Origin: Enterovibrio gelatinilyticus
GTDB lineage: Bacteria > Pseudomonadota > Gammaproteobacteria > Enterobacterales > Vibrionaceae
NCBI RefSeq assembly: GCF_028683095.1
Contig: NZ_JAJUBC010000035.1
Coordinates: 1-63,605, forward strand
Reading direction: 5' to 3'
Length of the DNA stretch: 63,605 bases
Below are positions 1 through 10,071 of the stretch, piece after piece. The stretch's first letter is position 1. Each line of letters begins with the position of its first letter. The notes beneath the pieces are model-generated. The model did not search any database, was not told the origin of the DNA, and saw only the letters and a program-made list of their open reading frames with translations. The translations under genes were made by a program, and so were the position numbers.

Positions 1-19
1 TACCGGCTTAACTCGCCGT

Positions 20-90
20 GTTCCGTGTCGATGGGGCGCAGTATAGGGACTTCAGAAAATCGTGCAAGTAGTTTTATGAAAAAAATCACA
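20..90 (-). promoter_or_regulatory. rRNA operon P1-type promoter and leader start, reading out of the window to the left
   Basis: On the minus strand a -35 TTGCAC (62-67) and -10 TATACT (40-45) are separated by 16 bp and followed by a GC-rich discriminator GCGCCCC, the signature of stringently controlled stable-RNA promoters. Directly upstream lies an A/T tract (about 69-88) like an UP element. The start of the transcript contains GACACGGAACA, which matches what I know of the E. coli rrn P1 leader. I infer an rRNA operon begins here and continues beyond base 1. The rest of 90-375 has no convincing gene; it is AT-rich and could hold Fis sites upstream of the promoter. Confidence 0.8.
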
Positions 91-373
91 CTTTCGTGGT
101 CAAATGTTCATATAACACCCAAAAACGCCACTTTTGTTCAAAAAATACACAATAATCACTGTAATCTTGGTAGATCAAGATCTGGAAATTTGATCATTGC
201 TACATCAAGATTTCGTTTTATTGACGAGTTTATGAACAAAGAGTATTGAGTAAAGCACAGTTGGCGGGTTCTGCACGGAAATTTTCTAAGACAAACCACA
301 TCGGCCATCTACTAAAAATGCGGATCTTTGAGGTTACGTTCAAAAAGTGGTCAATAACCTTTTCTTTATATAG

Positions 374-400
374 AAAAAAGCCCGCTTGCGCGGGCTTTTA
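374..400 (-). terminator. groEL terminator
   Basis: A perfect 10-bp stem (376-385 with 390-399), core GCCCGC/GCGGGC, with a 4-nt loop and a U-run on the minus strand. It lies 25 bp after the groEL stop codon. Confidence 0.85.
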
Positions 401-423
401 ATGTTTCTAGCTGAAACGGATGA

Positions 424-2073
<1,650 letters not shown>

Positions 2074-2105
2074 TTATAAAATCTGTTTCTTCAGTGAAAT
2101 AGTAA

Positions 2106-2396
2106 TTACTCAACGATAGCCATGATGTCGTTTTCAGACAGGATCAGGACTTCTTTACCATCAATTTTTTCAGTTTTGGTGCCGTAACCTTCAGAGAAGA
2201 TAACAGTGTCGCCAACTTTAACGTCCAAAGGCTGAACATTGCCGTTTTCAAGGATACGGCCTTTGCCTACTGCTAGCACAACACCGCGAGTTGATTTCTC
2301 AGCAGCTGAACCAGTTAAAACAATGCCACCAGCAGATTTTGATTCAACTTCTTGGCGTTCAACGATTACTCGGTCATGTAGTGGACGAATGTTCAT
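2106..2396 (-). CDS. groS: Co-chaperonin GroES (Hsp10)
   Basis: 96-residue co-chaperonin that caps the GroEL ring. It begins [18 protein letters not shown] and contains the mobile-loop region (around residues 17-32, with AGGIVLTG) that docks on GroEL. The start is preceded by an AGGAGA ribosome-binding site. First gene of the groES-groEL operon, with a sigma-32 type promoter about 85-115 bp upstream. Confidence 0.99.
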   Translation of the reverse strand: MNIRPLHDRVIVERQEVESKSAGGIVLTGSAAEKSTRGVVLAVGKGRILENGNVQPLDVKVGDTVIFSEGYGTKTEKIDGKEVLILSENDIMAIVE

Positions 2397-2479
2397 TGGT
2401 CGTCTCCTGAATTAATGTAGTGATCCATAGGGGAAATAAATGAGGAAACCACAGCGTCTGTTGTTTCCAAAGTACCTCT

Positions 2480-2511
2480 TAAGTGGGGATGGGTTATCTC
2501 AATCCCAAGGG
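2480..2511 (-). promoter_or_regulatory. Heat-shock (sigma-32) promoter of groES-groEL
   Basis: On the minus strand: -35 CCCTTGGGA (2503-2511), 14-bp spacer, -10 CCCCACTTA (2480-2488). These fit the RpoH consensus (CCCTTGAA and CCCCATNTA) with mismatches at few positions and a spacer within the known range. Placement upstream of groES is as expected. Confidence 0.7.
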
Positions 2512-2675
2512 GGATCTTGCAACTTTTTTCCGTTTTTTTGCCGAATATCTTTTGCGGCATCACATTCTATCTATTAGGGTAGCCCTGCCTTTAACGATAA
2601 CGATGGGGCATCCAGCAATTTCAATATTCCCGCTTTCTTCAATCTCTTTGAAGAAAACAACAATCCGAGAGTGGT

Positions 2676-4043
2676 ATGAAGGATAAACACGGCCTATTAA
2701 CTGCCCCCATCGACCAAGTGCTAAAGAACATGACTATCCCAATGGTATTTGGCCTTGTCGCGATTCTGGCATTTAGCCTTGTTGATACCTTCTTTATATC
2801 CTTGTTGGGTACCGACGCCTTGGCGGCAGTCAGCTTTACGTTTCCGATTACATTTGCCGTAAACTGCATCACCATGGGAATTGGTGTCGGGCTGTCGACG
2901 TGCATTGCACGTTCATTGGGTAAACGAGCAATGAATGACGCAGCGAGGATATCAGGCCACGGTTTGATACTGGCGGTACTGTTAGTTATCTGCGCGAGCG
3001 CGATAGGCCTTTTGACTATCGACCCACTGTTTCGACTGCTCGGCGCACACCAGAGCCTACTCCCCCTCATCCATGAATATATGAACGTCTGGTATCTGAC
3101 GATTCCATTACTGGTGATACCCATGGCAGGGAATTCAGCCATTCGCGCCACAGGAGACACCAGAACGCCTGCCAAGATCATGATTCTGGCAGGCCTTATC
3201 AATGGCCTGCTTGATCCACTATTAATCTTCGGATTGGGCCCATTCCCCGAACTCGGTGTTCAAGGTGCGGCGATTGCCAGTGGGATTAGTTGGGCTGGCG
3301 CCTTGCTTTGCTCTTTGTATGTGCTAATAAAGAGGGAAAAGTTGCTGGCGCCCCCATCAACTCGCTATCTACTTCAAGATTGGAAAGATATCCTCGCCAT
3401 TGGCACACCTGCTGCACTATCAAATGCATTGAATCCACTGTCTGGCGCTATTCTAATGGCACTACTTGCTGCTCAAGGCACAGCAGCAGTCGCAGCATAC
3501 GGCGCGGCACAGCGTGTAGAGTCCTTGCTGCTTATCGTTATGATGGCACTGACTTCGTCACTCACCCCATTAATGGCACAGAACTTTGGGGCGAACCATT
3601 CGTCTCGCGCCTTCGACGCATTATTTCGAGCCATGCGTTTTTCCGTGTTGTTTCAGTTCATTGTATTTATCGCCATGGTGCCGCTCAGCTCCCCCATCGC
3701 TGCGATATTCAGTCAAGAGCCTGCTGTACAGAACAAGCTATGGCACTACCTGATTGTTGTGCCAGTGAGTTATGGCATGCAAGGTGTCATGATGATGCTA
3801 GTCAGTGCATTGAATGCGATGAAAAAGCCAATGTTGGCATTTGCGATGAACTTGGTTCGGTTATTTGTGCTGCTTTTGCCTATGGCATGGTTTGGCAGCA
3901 TGATTGATGGCACAGAAGGCATGTTCATTGGCATCGCTGTTGCCAATGGCATTGCAGGAATTGTCGCCTACATCATGGCCTTGCAATTAAGACGGCGCAG
4001 CATGACCGATATGGCGCATACCTCGTCGTCCGAGACTCATTAA
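2676..4043 (+). CDS. MATE family multidrug/sodium antiporter
   Basis: 455-residue inner-membrane protein with about 12 hydrophobic segments in two repeats of six, as in MATE exporters (NorM/VmrA type), which expel cationic drugs in exchange for Na+ or H+. The N-terminus (KHGLLTAPIDQVLKNMTIPM) and the segment LVDTFFISLLGTDALAAVSF are characteristic: the family often shows the pattern 'D-x-F-x-(S/G)-x-LGxxALAA'. The short tail is hydrophilic. The gene is single, converging on the MarR gene 14 bp away, so shared regulation is not implied. Substrate cannot be read from the sequence. The ribosome-binding site is weak. Confidence 0.9.
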   Translation: MKDKHGLLTAPIDQVLKNMTIPMVFGLVAILAFSLVDTFFISLLGTDALAAVSFTFPITFAVNCITMGIGVGLSTCIARSLGKRAMNDAARISGHGLILAVLLVICASAIGLLTIDPLFRLLGAHQSLLPLIHEYMNVWYLTIPLLVIPMAGNSAIRATGDTRTPAKIMILAGLINGLLDPLLIFGLGPFPELGVQGAAIASGISWAGALLCSLYVLIKREKLLAPPSTRYLLQDWKDILAIGTPAALSNALNPLSGAILMALLAAQGTAAVAAYGAAQRVESLLLIVMMALTSSLTPLMAQNFGANHSSRAFDALFRAMRFSVLFQFIVFIAMVPLSSPIAAIFSQEPAVQNKLWHYLIVVPVSYGMQGVMMMLVSALNAMKKPMLAFAMNLVRLFVLLLPMAWFGSMIDGTEGMFIGIAVANGIAGIVAYIMALQLRRRSMTDMAHTSSSETH

Positions 4044-4056
4044 ATGCCGCAAAAAC

Positions 4057-4539
4057 TCAAGGCTCTCTAATCGTGCGACGAGGATCGCCACCCGCTTTCT
4101 CCAATAAAGCGTCCAGTGTCTTTAAAAAAGATTGGTATTCTTGCCATTCGATCCCAGACATTAACCCTTTCTCCCATGCTCGCGCCTTGGGAAGAATTTC
4201 AACATATAGCTGTTTACCTTTATCAGTCAGATGTAAAAACGCCGCACGTTGATCCTTGGCATCTCGTTCTTTACTCACCCAGCCTTTTTGCTCCATCTCT
4301 ACTAACGTTCGCGATACCCTGACCTTATCCAAACTTGTCTCTTCTGCGAGCTCTTTGGCTTTAATCCCTTCCCTTGCCCCCAGCGAAGCCAATATCCGCC
4401 ACTGCGCTCGGCTAAGACCAAATTCCCGTTCATAAATATGCGCCAGTGAATCTGCCACATGTGCCGCGGTCTTAACCAATTTATAAGGTAAAAAGTCATC
4501 CAGCTGAAACGGATCTGCTTCTAACATCTCTTTATCCAT
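4057..4539 (-). CDS. MarR family repressor, probable regulator of the homogentisate operon
   Basis: About 160 residues with the MarR winged-helix fold: helix LSRAQWRILASLGAREGIKAKELAEE then the recognition helix SLDKVRVSRTLVEMEQKGWV and the wing ERDAKDQRAAFLHLT. I place the start at MDKEMLEADPF because GGTGGA lies upstream; an in-frame ATG nine codons earlier (4566) has no ribosome-binding site. It is divergent from hmgA and a perfect 12-bp inverted repeat lies between the two, so it likely represses both genes and is released by a ring-cleavage intermediate or homogentisate. This resembles MarR-type regulators of tyrosine/homogentisate catabolism known in related genera; the ligand is inference. 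Confidence 0.85.
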   Translation of the reverse strand: MDKEMLEADPFQLDDFLPYKLVKTAAHVADSLAHIYEREFGLSRAQWRILASLGAREGIKAKELAEETSLDKVRVSRTLVEMEQKGWVSKERDAKDQRAAFLHLTDKGKQLYVEILPKARAWEKGLMSGIEWQEYQSFLKTLDALLEKAGGDPRRTIREP

Positions 4540-4621
4540 CACTGTCCACCAACACAATCTCTCCATTGATATATAAAAACTGCCATTCCATTTGGCAAAC
4601 TTCCCAATCCCGCACTACGCT

Positions 4622-4647
4622 AATATAGTTTCAAATGAAACTATATT
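4622..4647. promoter_or_regulatory. 26-bp palindromic operator between marR and hmgA
   Basis: Two perfect 12-bp arms, AATATAGTTTCA (4622-4633) and its complement TGAAACTATATT (4636-4647), separated by AA. MarR dimers bind palindromes of this size and base content. The site is 36 bp before the hmgA start and about 80 bp before the repressor start, so it could control both directions. Confidence 0.8.
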
Positions 4648-4682
4648 CCAATATCGAACCGTTAAAGTGCTGAGGAGGAACG

Positions 4683-5819
4683 ATGAGAAAGTGGTTTTCA
4701 TTCCCCATCAACGAAGGCAATACCTCAAGGCAGGCGCACTGCGACCTGCCCGAAGGAACATTTGAAAGAGAGTGTGGAAAAGAGGGTTTTTTCGGCCCAG
4801 CCACGCACATGTATCACCAGCATGCGCCTACGGGGTGGACGGAATGGGAAGGCGAACTTCGCCCTCATGCCTTTGACACCAATAACGTAGAAGACGTTGG
4901 TGATAACCCGCTAGCAGCACCTCTGCTGCTGTCCAATGCCAACGTTAAAGTGCGTATTTGGCGTTGCACGTCATCAATGGAATATCTCGTCAGAAATGGG
5001 GACGGTGATGACTGCCTCTTTATTCATGAGGGGTCAGGCTCACTGTATTGCGATTATGGCCACCTAAGCTTTGGGGATGGGGACTACCTGATCATTCCTC
5101 GATCTACCAATTGGCGCATAGAACCTGATTCTCCTGTGACCATGTTGATGATAGAAGCAACCCACGGCTCTTACATGACCGCGGAGCGCGGAATCGTCGG
5201 CGATCACGCAGTATTCGATCCTGCAATGCTTGAATACCCGAAGATCGATGACGCCTTTCTCACACAGCAGCAAGACGTTAAACCTTGGCAGGTTTATCTC
5301 AAGTCTCGCGAAGCAATGAACCGCATCACCTATCCTTTCAACCCACTTGATGTCGTAGGGTGGAAAGGTGAACTCACCGTGCTTCGACTAAATTGGCGGG
5401 ATATTCGCCCACTCATGAGCCATCGCTATCACTTACCGCCGTCAGCCCATACCACCTTTGTTGCCAACGGCTTTGTCATTTGTACCTTTGTCCCCCGCCC
5501 CATTGAATCCGACCCCGGCGCACTAAAGGTGCCCTTTTATCACAACAACGACGACTACGATGAAGTGATCTTCTATCACAAGGGTAACTTCTTCAGCCGA
5601 GACAACATTCACCCCGGCATGATCACCCATCACCCATGTGGCTTTCCTCATGGGCCACATCCAAAAGCCTTTGCCGCTGGCGCAAAAGCAACAAAAACAG
5701 AAACTGATGAAGTGGCAGTAATGATTGATACCCGGATGCCACTAGATTTGGGCGATGCCGCCAAAAACACCGAAATTGACGACTACGTTCAGTCATGGCG
5801 AACACCGCCACGCGGTTAA
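4683..5819 (+). CDS. hmgA: Homogentisate 1,2-dioxygenase
   Basis: Fe(II) ring-cleavage enzyme that converts homogentisate to maleylacetoacetate in tyrosine/phenylalanine catabolism. 378 residues, shorter than the ~430-residue form of animals and Pseudomonas but like the Vibrio version. The C-terminal cupin holds candidate iron ligands H287, E294 and H323 (in PHGPHP), matching the H-x(5-6)-E...HGP arrangement of the family. A strong AGGAGG lies before the ATG. First gene of a four-gene operon under a MarR-type operator. Loss of this enzyme in vibrios leads to brown pyomelanin. The gene is intact here. Confidence 0.95.
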   Translation: MRKWFSFPINEGNTSRQAHCDLPEGTFERECGKEGFFGPATHMYHQHAPTGWTEWEGELRPHAFDTNNVEDVGDNPLAAPLLLSNANVKVRIWRCTSSMEYLVRNGDGDDCLFIHEGSGSLYCDYGHLSFGDGDYLIIPRSTNWRIEPDSPVTMLMIEATHGSYMTAERGIVGDHAVFDPAMLEYPKIDDAFLTQQQDVKPWQVYLKSREAMNRITYPFNPLDVVGWKGELTVLRLNWRDIRPLMSHRYHLPPSAHTTFVANGFVICTFVPRPIESDPGALKVPFYHNNDDYDEVIFYHKGNFFSRDNIHPGMITHHPCGFPHGPHPKAFAAGAKATKTETDEVAVMIDTRMPLDLGDAAKNTEIDDYVQSWRTPPRG

Positions 5820-5835
5820 ACAACTAAAGGAATAG

Positions 5836-6837
5836 ATGATGAAACTGGCTTCCCTAAAACACCGCCGCGACGGAAAACTGATCCTTGTCTCTCGCGATCT
5901 ATCTCAAGCGGTTGATGCCTCAGATATTGCCTTCACGCTGCAAGATGCACTCGATGAATGGGCAACACTTTCACCCCTGTTGCAGGCACGATATGACGCG
6001 CTAAATGCTAACACTGTGTCAGGGCGTTTTGTTTTCGATCCAAACCAGTGTGCATCCCCGCTGCCCCGAGCCTATCAATGGGCTGATGGCAGTGCTTACG
6101 TCAACCATGTTGAGCTAGTGCGAAAAGCGCGTGGCGCAGATATGCCAGAAAGCTTCTGGACCGATCCTTTGATGTACCAAGGCATGTCCGATAAATTTAT
6201 TGGACCATGCGAAAACATCGAGTTGTGTGATGAAAGCTGGGGCTGTGATTTTGAAGCAGAAGTCGCCGTTATCACTGACGATACCCCGATGGCAGCCTCT
6301 GTCTCCGACGCATCAACACATATCAAACTGCTGATGCTGGTCAACGATGTATCATTAAGAAACCTTATTCCTGGCGAGCTTGCAAAAGGGTTTGGCTTTT
6401 TTCAATCTAAACCCGCATCTTCATTTTCCCCCGTTGCCGTCACACCCGATGAATTAGGTGATAGTTGGCAAAGCAGCAAAGTTCACTTGCCATTACACGT
6501 CCAACTCAATGGGGATACTTTTGGTGCACCAAACGCAGGTGTCGACATGACGTTCGATTTTTCCGAACTGATTGCGCATGCCGCCAAAAGCAGACCGTTG
6601 AGCGCAGGAACGATCATTGGTTCTGGCACCGTATCGAATCTTGATCGTTCAAAAGGATCATGTTGCATTGCAGAGAGACGAATGTTGGAAATTCTGGATC
6701 TTGGAGCACCCAAAACACCGTTTCTGCTCTATGGTGATAAGGTCAGTATCGAGATGCATGACAAGGAAGGTCGTTCAATCTTCGGACGGATTGAACAAAC
6801 GGTTGTCCCCTACCAGATAGCCGAACAAGGAAAGTGA
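5836..6837 (+). CDS. Fumarylacetoacetate hydrolase family protein (fumarylacetoacetase)
   Basis: 333 residues. Hydrolyses fumarylacetoacetate to fumarate plus acetoacetate, the last step of homogentisate breakdown. The FAH fold is shown by the metal-ligand pair E140-x-E142 (CDFEAEVAVITDD), the stretch LVNDVSLRNLIPGE, KGFGFFQSKPASSFSP and the GSGTVSN motif near the C-terminal part. AAAGGAA precedes two adjacent ATG codons; either could be used. It sits 16 bp after hmgA and 13 bp before maiA. Assignment to the homogentisate route rests on the operon context; the FAH superfamily also includes other hydrolases. Confidence 0.9.
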   Translation: MMKLASLKHRRDGKLILVSRDLSQAVDASDIAFTLQDALDEWATLSPLLQARYDALNANTVSGRFVFDPNQCASPLPRAYQWADGSAYVNHVELVRKARGADMPESFWTDPLMYQGMSDKFIGPCENIELCDESWGCDFEAEVAVITDDTPMAASVSDASTHIKLLMLVNDVSLRNLIPGELAKGFGFFQSKPASSFSPVAVTPDELGDSWQSSKVHLPLHVQLNGDTFGAPNAGVDMTFDFSELIAHAAKSRPLSAGTIIGSGTVSNLDRSKGSCCIAERRMLEILDLGAPKTPFLLYGDKVSIEMHDKEGRSIFGRIEQTVVPYQIAEQGK

Positions 6838-6850
6838 GGAAGAACACGCA

Positions 6851-7471
6851 GTGAAGCTCTATGACTATCCAAAATCATCAGCCTCTTACCGTGTTCGTAT
6901 CGCGCTCAATGTTAAGGGGCTGACGTATCAGTCCCATTGTGTGTCTTTACTCGATGGCGACCAAAAAAGTGATGCTTATACAGCCCTCAATCCTAGCGGG
7001 TTAGTGCCAACCTTGGTCGACAACGGACAAACACTGACACAATCGCTGGCAATCATAGAGTATTTGGAAGAGGCCTACCCTTCCCCCTCCTTGTTGCCCG
7101 CGGCATACGCAGCACGAGCCAAATGCCGTGCACTCGCGTTAGACATTGCTTGTGATATCCATCCATTGAACAACCTTCGGGTACTCAAACACCTAACAGG
7201 CCCTATGGGGCACAGTGAGGACGAAAAGCTAGATTGGTATCTGCATTGGCTCCGTGTTGGATTCAGTGCAGTGGAAAAGAAAGTAGAGAATACGCAAACC
7301 GCGTTTTGCTGTGATCATATCCCAACACTCGCTGATATTTGCCTCGTCCCACAGCTGTTTAATGCCCGCCGATTTAATCTTGATCTGGCTCCTTACCCAA
7401 CACTAAAAGAAATAGAACAGCGCTGCCTGGCCCTACCTGCCTTTGAGCTGGCGCATCCAGATAATGTTTAG
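6851..7471 (+). CDS. maiA: Maleylacetoacetate isomerase (zeta-class glutathione S-transferase)
   Basis: 206 residues. Isomerises maleylacetoacetate to fumarylacetoacetate with glutathione as cofactor. The N-terminal thioredoxin-like domain has the zeta-class motif SSASYRVRIAL (residues 9-19) and the cis-proline/ESxAI-like glutathione site VPTLVDNGQTLTQSLAI; the helical C-terminal domain follows. Translation begins at GTG with an upstream GAGGA; no better ATG is in frame. Third gene of the homogentisate operon, 8 bp before the next gene. Confidence 0.93.
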   Translation: MKLYDYPKSSASYRVRIALNVKGLTYQSHCVSLLDGDQKSDAYTALNPSGLVPTLVDNGQTLTQSLAIIEYLEEAYPSPSLLPAAYAARAKCRALALDIACDIHPLNNLRVLKHLTGPMGHSEDEKLDWYLHWLRVGFSAVEKKVENTQTAFCCDHIPTLADICLVPQLFNARRFNLDLAPYPTLKEIEQRCLALPAFELAHPDNV

Positions 7472-7479
7472 GAGCAAGC

Positions 7480-9435
7480 ATGCCACATCAGCCTCTTTGG
7501 CAACCCAGCACAAAGCGAATTGCCAACGCTAACCTGACAGACTTTATCAACACGATAAACGGTCAGTACGGGTTAAGCCTCACCAATTACGACCAACTGT
7601 ACGCATGGTCAATCAAAGACAGTGAAGCATTTTGGCAATCACTTTGGCAGTTTTCAGGAGTAGTAGGCGCTCAAGGCGAACGCATCGTTGATAAACCCGA
7701 CACCGACCCGAATAAAAATAGCCGCTGGTTTCCAGATGCAAAACTCAACTTTGCAGAGAATCTCCTGCAATGGGTTAAAGACATGCCAGACAAAGACGCC
7801 ATTGTCTTTTCCGGCGAGGATGAAAAAGCGAGCACGGTATCGTGGGCTGAATTAGTTCGACAAGTCAGTTGCGTCGCCGCCTACTTAAAGCGTTGCGATG
7901 TTCAGAAAGGAGATGTTGTCGCTGGGTATCTACCCAATATCGCCGAAACCGTTGTCGCCATGCTTGCCACCTCATCACTTGGTGCAATTTGGACATCCAC
8001 CTCTCCCGATTTTGGCACAGACAGTGTGCTAGATAGATTCGGTCAAACCCAACCCAAGGTGCTATTTACCACCGATGCTTACCACTACAACGGTAAATCT
8101 CACGACAATCTCAACAAGGCACGATCAGTACGCGCTGGCGTTGACAACCTCACTCATATGGTCGTGATCCCTTATGTTGGCGGTACTGCGCTCAATGAAG
8201 ACGAAACCTGCTGGCGTGCCATATTGGCAGAGCAAGCAGAACCACTCACCTTCACGCGCGTTGGCTTTAACGATCCGCTTTATGTGCTGTATTCCTCCGG
8301 CACAACAGGCAAACCGAAATGCATTATTCATAGTGTGGGCGGCATGCTGCTCAACCACTTGAAAGAGCATCAACTTCATTCTGACGTCAAAGCAGGCGAC
8401 CGCGTCTTCTATTTCACCACCTGTGGTTGGATGATGTGGAACTGGCTAGCGAGCGCATTGGCCAGCGGTGCAACACTGGTGCTGTTTGATGGGTCACCAT
8501 TTTATCCGGACGCTGGCGTATTGTGGCGTCTCACAGACGCCCAAAAAGTGTCATTGTTTGGTACGTCCGCCAAATACCTCGAAGCACTAGAAAAACAACA
8601 CTACTCACCAATGCGTGAGCACTCACTAACTAGCCTTCAAGCCCTATGCTCAACAGGTTCGGTGTTGGCACCGGAGCAATTTGACTATGTCTACAAAGAC
8701 ATTAAGAAAGATGTGCAGCTAAGCTCCATTGCCGGCGGCACAGACATCTGTGGGTGCTTTGTATTGGGAAGCCCTATCTCCCCCGTATATCAAGGTCAAA
8801 GTCAGGTGCGTGGACTTGGCTTAGACGTCGAAGTGTTCAACAACGAAGGCAAGCCCGTTAGCGGGGAAAAAGGAGAGCTTGTGTGTTGCAACAGCTTTCC
8901 CAATCAACCGGTTGGCTTTTGGCACGACACGAACGGCGAACGCTACCACAAAGCCTATTGGGACAAAATTGAAGACATCTGGTTTCACGGCGATTACGTC
9001 GAGCTGACAAAAGAAGGTGGCATGGTGTTCTTCGGCCGCTCAGATGCCATCTTAAACCCGGGAGGCGTGCGCATAGGAACCGCTGAAATCTATCGACACG
9101 TCAATCAACTGGATGAAATCATCGACTCTGTGGTGATTGGGCAAGAATGGCAAAACGACGTACGTGTGGTGCTGTTTGTTAAGCTTAAACCCGGTGTCGA
9201 TTTGGGTGACAACTTAGAACGGAAAATTCGCTCTACGATTCGAACCAGCTGCACACCAAGGCATGTACCCGCCAAAATCGTTGCCATTACCGACATTCCT
9301 CGCACTAAGTCAGGTAAGCTCGCTGAACTCGCAGTACGAGACGTCGTTCATGGCCGCGCTGTTGCACAGCTCAGCGCCCTAGATAACCCTGAGTCTCTCG
9401 CTCAATTTAAAGACAGACCAGAGTTACAGGAATAA
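7480..9435 (+). CDS. Acetoacetyl-CoA synthetase
   Basis: 651 residues, full length. ANL-family ligase that activates acetoacetate with ATP and CoA. Visible motifs: WFPDAKLNFAENLL near the N-terminus, the phosphate-binding YSSGTTGKPKCIIHSVGG (about 271-288), and the C-terminal PRTKSGKLAELAVR with the catalytic lysine. Preceded by AGGAGC. As the last gene of the hmgA operon it captures the acetoacetate released by the fumarylacetoacetase so that thiolase can turn it into acetyl-CoA; many organisms use a CoA transferase for this step instead. Confidence 0.93.
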   Translation: MPHQPLWQPSTKRIANANLTDFINTINGQYGLSLTNYDQLYAWSIKDSEAFWQSLWQFSGVVGAQGERIVDKPDTDPNKNSRWFPDAKLNFAENLLQWVKDMPDKDAIVFSGEDEKASTVSWAELVRQVSCVAAYLKRCDVQKGDVVAGYLPNIAETVVAMLATSSLGAIWTSTSPDFGTDSVLDRFGQTQPKVLFTTDAYHYNGKSHDNLNKARSVRAGVDNLTHMVVIPYVGGTALNEDETCWRAILAEQAEPLTFTRVGFNDPLYVLYSSGTTGKPKCIIHSVGGMLLNHLKEHQLHSDVKAGDRVFYFTTCGWMMWNWLASALASGATLVLFDGSPFYPDAGVLWRLTDAQKVSLFGTSAKYLEALEKQHYSPMREHSLTSLQALCSTGSVLAPEQFDYVYKDIKKDVQLSSIAGGTDICGCFVLGSPISPVYQGQSQVRGLGLDVEVFNNEGKPVSGEKGELVCCNSFPNQPVGFWHDTNGERYHKAYWDKIEDIWFHGDYVELTKEGGMVFFGRSDAILNPGGVRIGTAEIYRHVNQLDEIIDSVVIGQEWQNDVRVVLFVKLKPGVDLGDNLERKIRSTIRTSCTPRHVPAKIVAITDIPRTKSGKLAELAVRDVVHGRAVAQLSALDNPESLAQFKDRPELQE

Positions 9436-9483
9436 CCGCTTGTCTCGCCGCGTGAATGCATTTAGCTGCGGTCAATAAAGCAC

Positions 9484-9507
9484 AAAGCCAACCGAAAGGT
9501 TGGCTTT
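9484..9507 (+). terminator. Terminator between the homogentisate operon and fxsA
   Basis: 10-bp stem AAAGCCAACC/GGTTGGCTTT with a GAAA loop, lying between two convergent genes. The T-run is poor on both strands (TTTGTCG on plus), so strength is uncertain. Confidence 0.6.
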
Positions 9508-9561
9508 GTCGTCTCTAAACGCACCGTTCAACTGACCCGTTCGGGCGTTTTTTCAATACGG

Positions 9562-10071
9562 CTAATTCAGGCGATCGTTATCGTCATTTTTTCGCTGATA
9601 TTCACCTTCAAACGTACTGCCATTACCAGAGCCGTCACGAGAGGAACCATTGTCATGCCCCCCAAATGGGCCTTGACCAAACGGACCTTGTTGCTGGAAT
9701 CCACTTTGGAAACTCGCCACCTTCACGCGGCTCATAAATTGTTTGGCTAACCACGCACGCGGCCACGGTAAAAGGACAGCCATGCCCATGGCATCCGTCA
9801 TAAATCCTGGAGTAAGCAGCAATACACCTGCTACAGCAAGCATCACCCCTTCAACAATCTGCTGCGCGGGTAATTCGCCTTGGTTCATTCGCTGTTGGAC
9901 CGTCAGCAGCGTTTGTAGCCCCTGACTACGTACTAAAGACGCACCCACAATCGCGGTCAACAGAATCAAAGCAACCGTTGGCCACAGCCCTAATACGCCG
10001 CCGACTTGAATGAACAGAGCAATTTCAATAATAGGAACGACAATAAACATCAAAAGCAAAATAGGAAACAC
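9562..10071 (-). CDS. fxsA: FxsA family membrane protein
   Basis: 169-residue inner-membrane protein of the FxsA family, known in E. coli for suppressing phage T7 exclusion by the F plasmid; its normal role is unclear. The N-terminus MFPILLLMFIVVPIIEIALFIQVG and the segment LLTAIVGASLVRSQG are diagnostic, followed by two more hydrophobic stretches ending near residue 100 (GVLLLTPGFMTDAMGM). The C-terminal ~55 residues are a Gly/Gln/Asn-rich soluble tail. It lies next to aspA, groES and dcuA region genes, as in enterics. Confidence 0.9.
   Translation of the reverse strand: MFPILLLMFIVVPIIEIALFIQVGGVLGLWPTVALILLTAIVGASLVRSQGLQTLLTVQQRMNQGELPAQQIVEGVMLAVAGVLLLTPGFMTDAMGMAVLLPWPRAWLAKQFMSRVKVASFQSGFQQQGPFGQGPFGGHDNGSSRDGSGNGSTFEGEYQRKNDDNDRLN

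Noticed and set aside
25-249. 74-codon frame on the plus strand at the left edge
   Set aside because: No ribosome-binding site, overlaps the rRNA-type promoter on the other strand, odd composition.
2676-4566. MATE pump plus MarR gene as a drug-resistance pair
   Set aside because: The two converge and the operator lies on the far side of marR next to hmgA, which fits catabolic control better.
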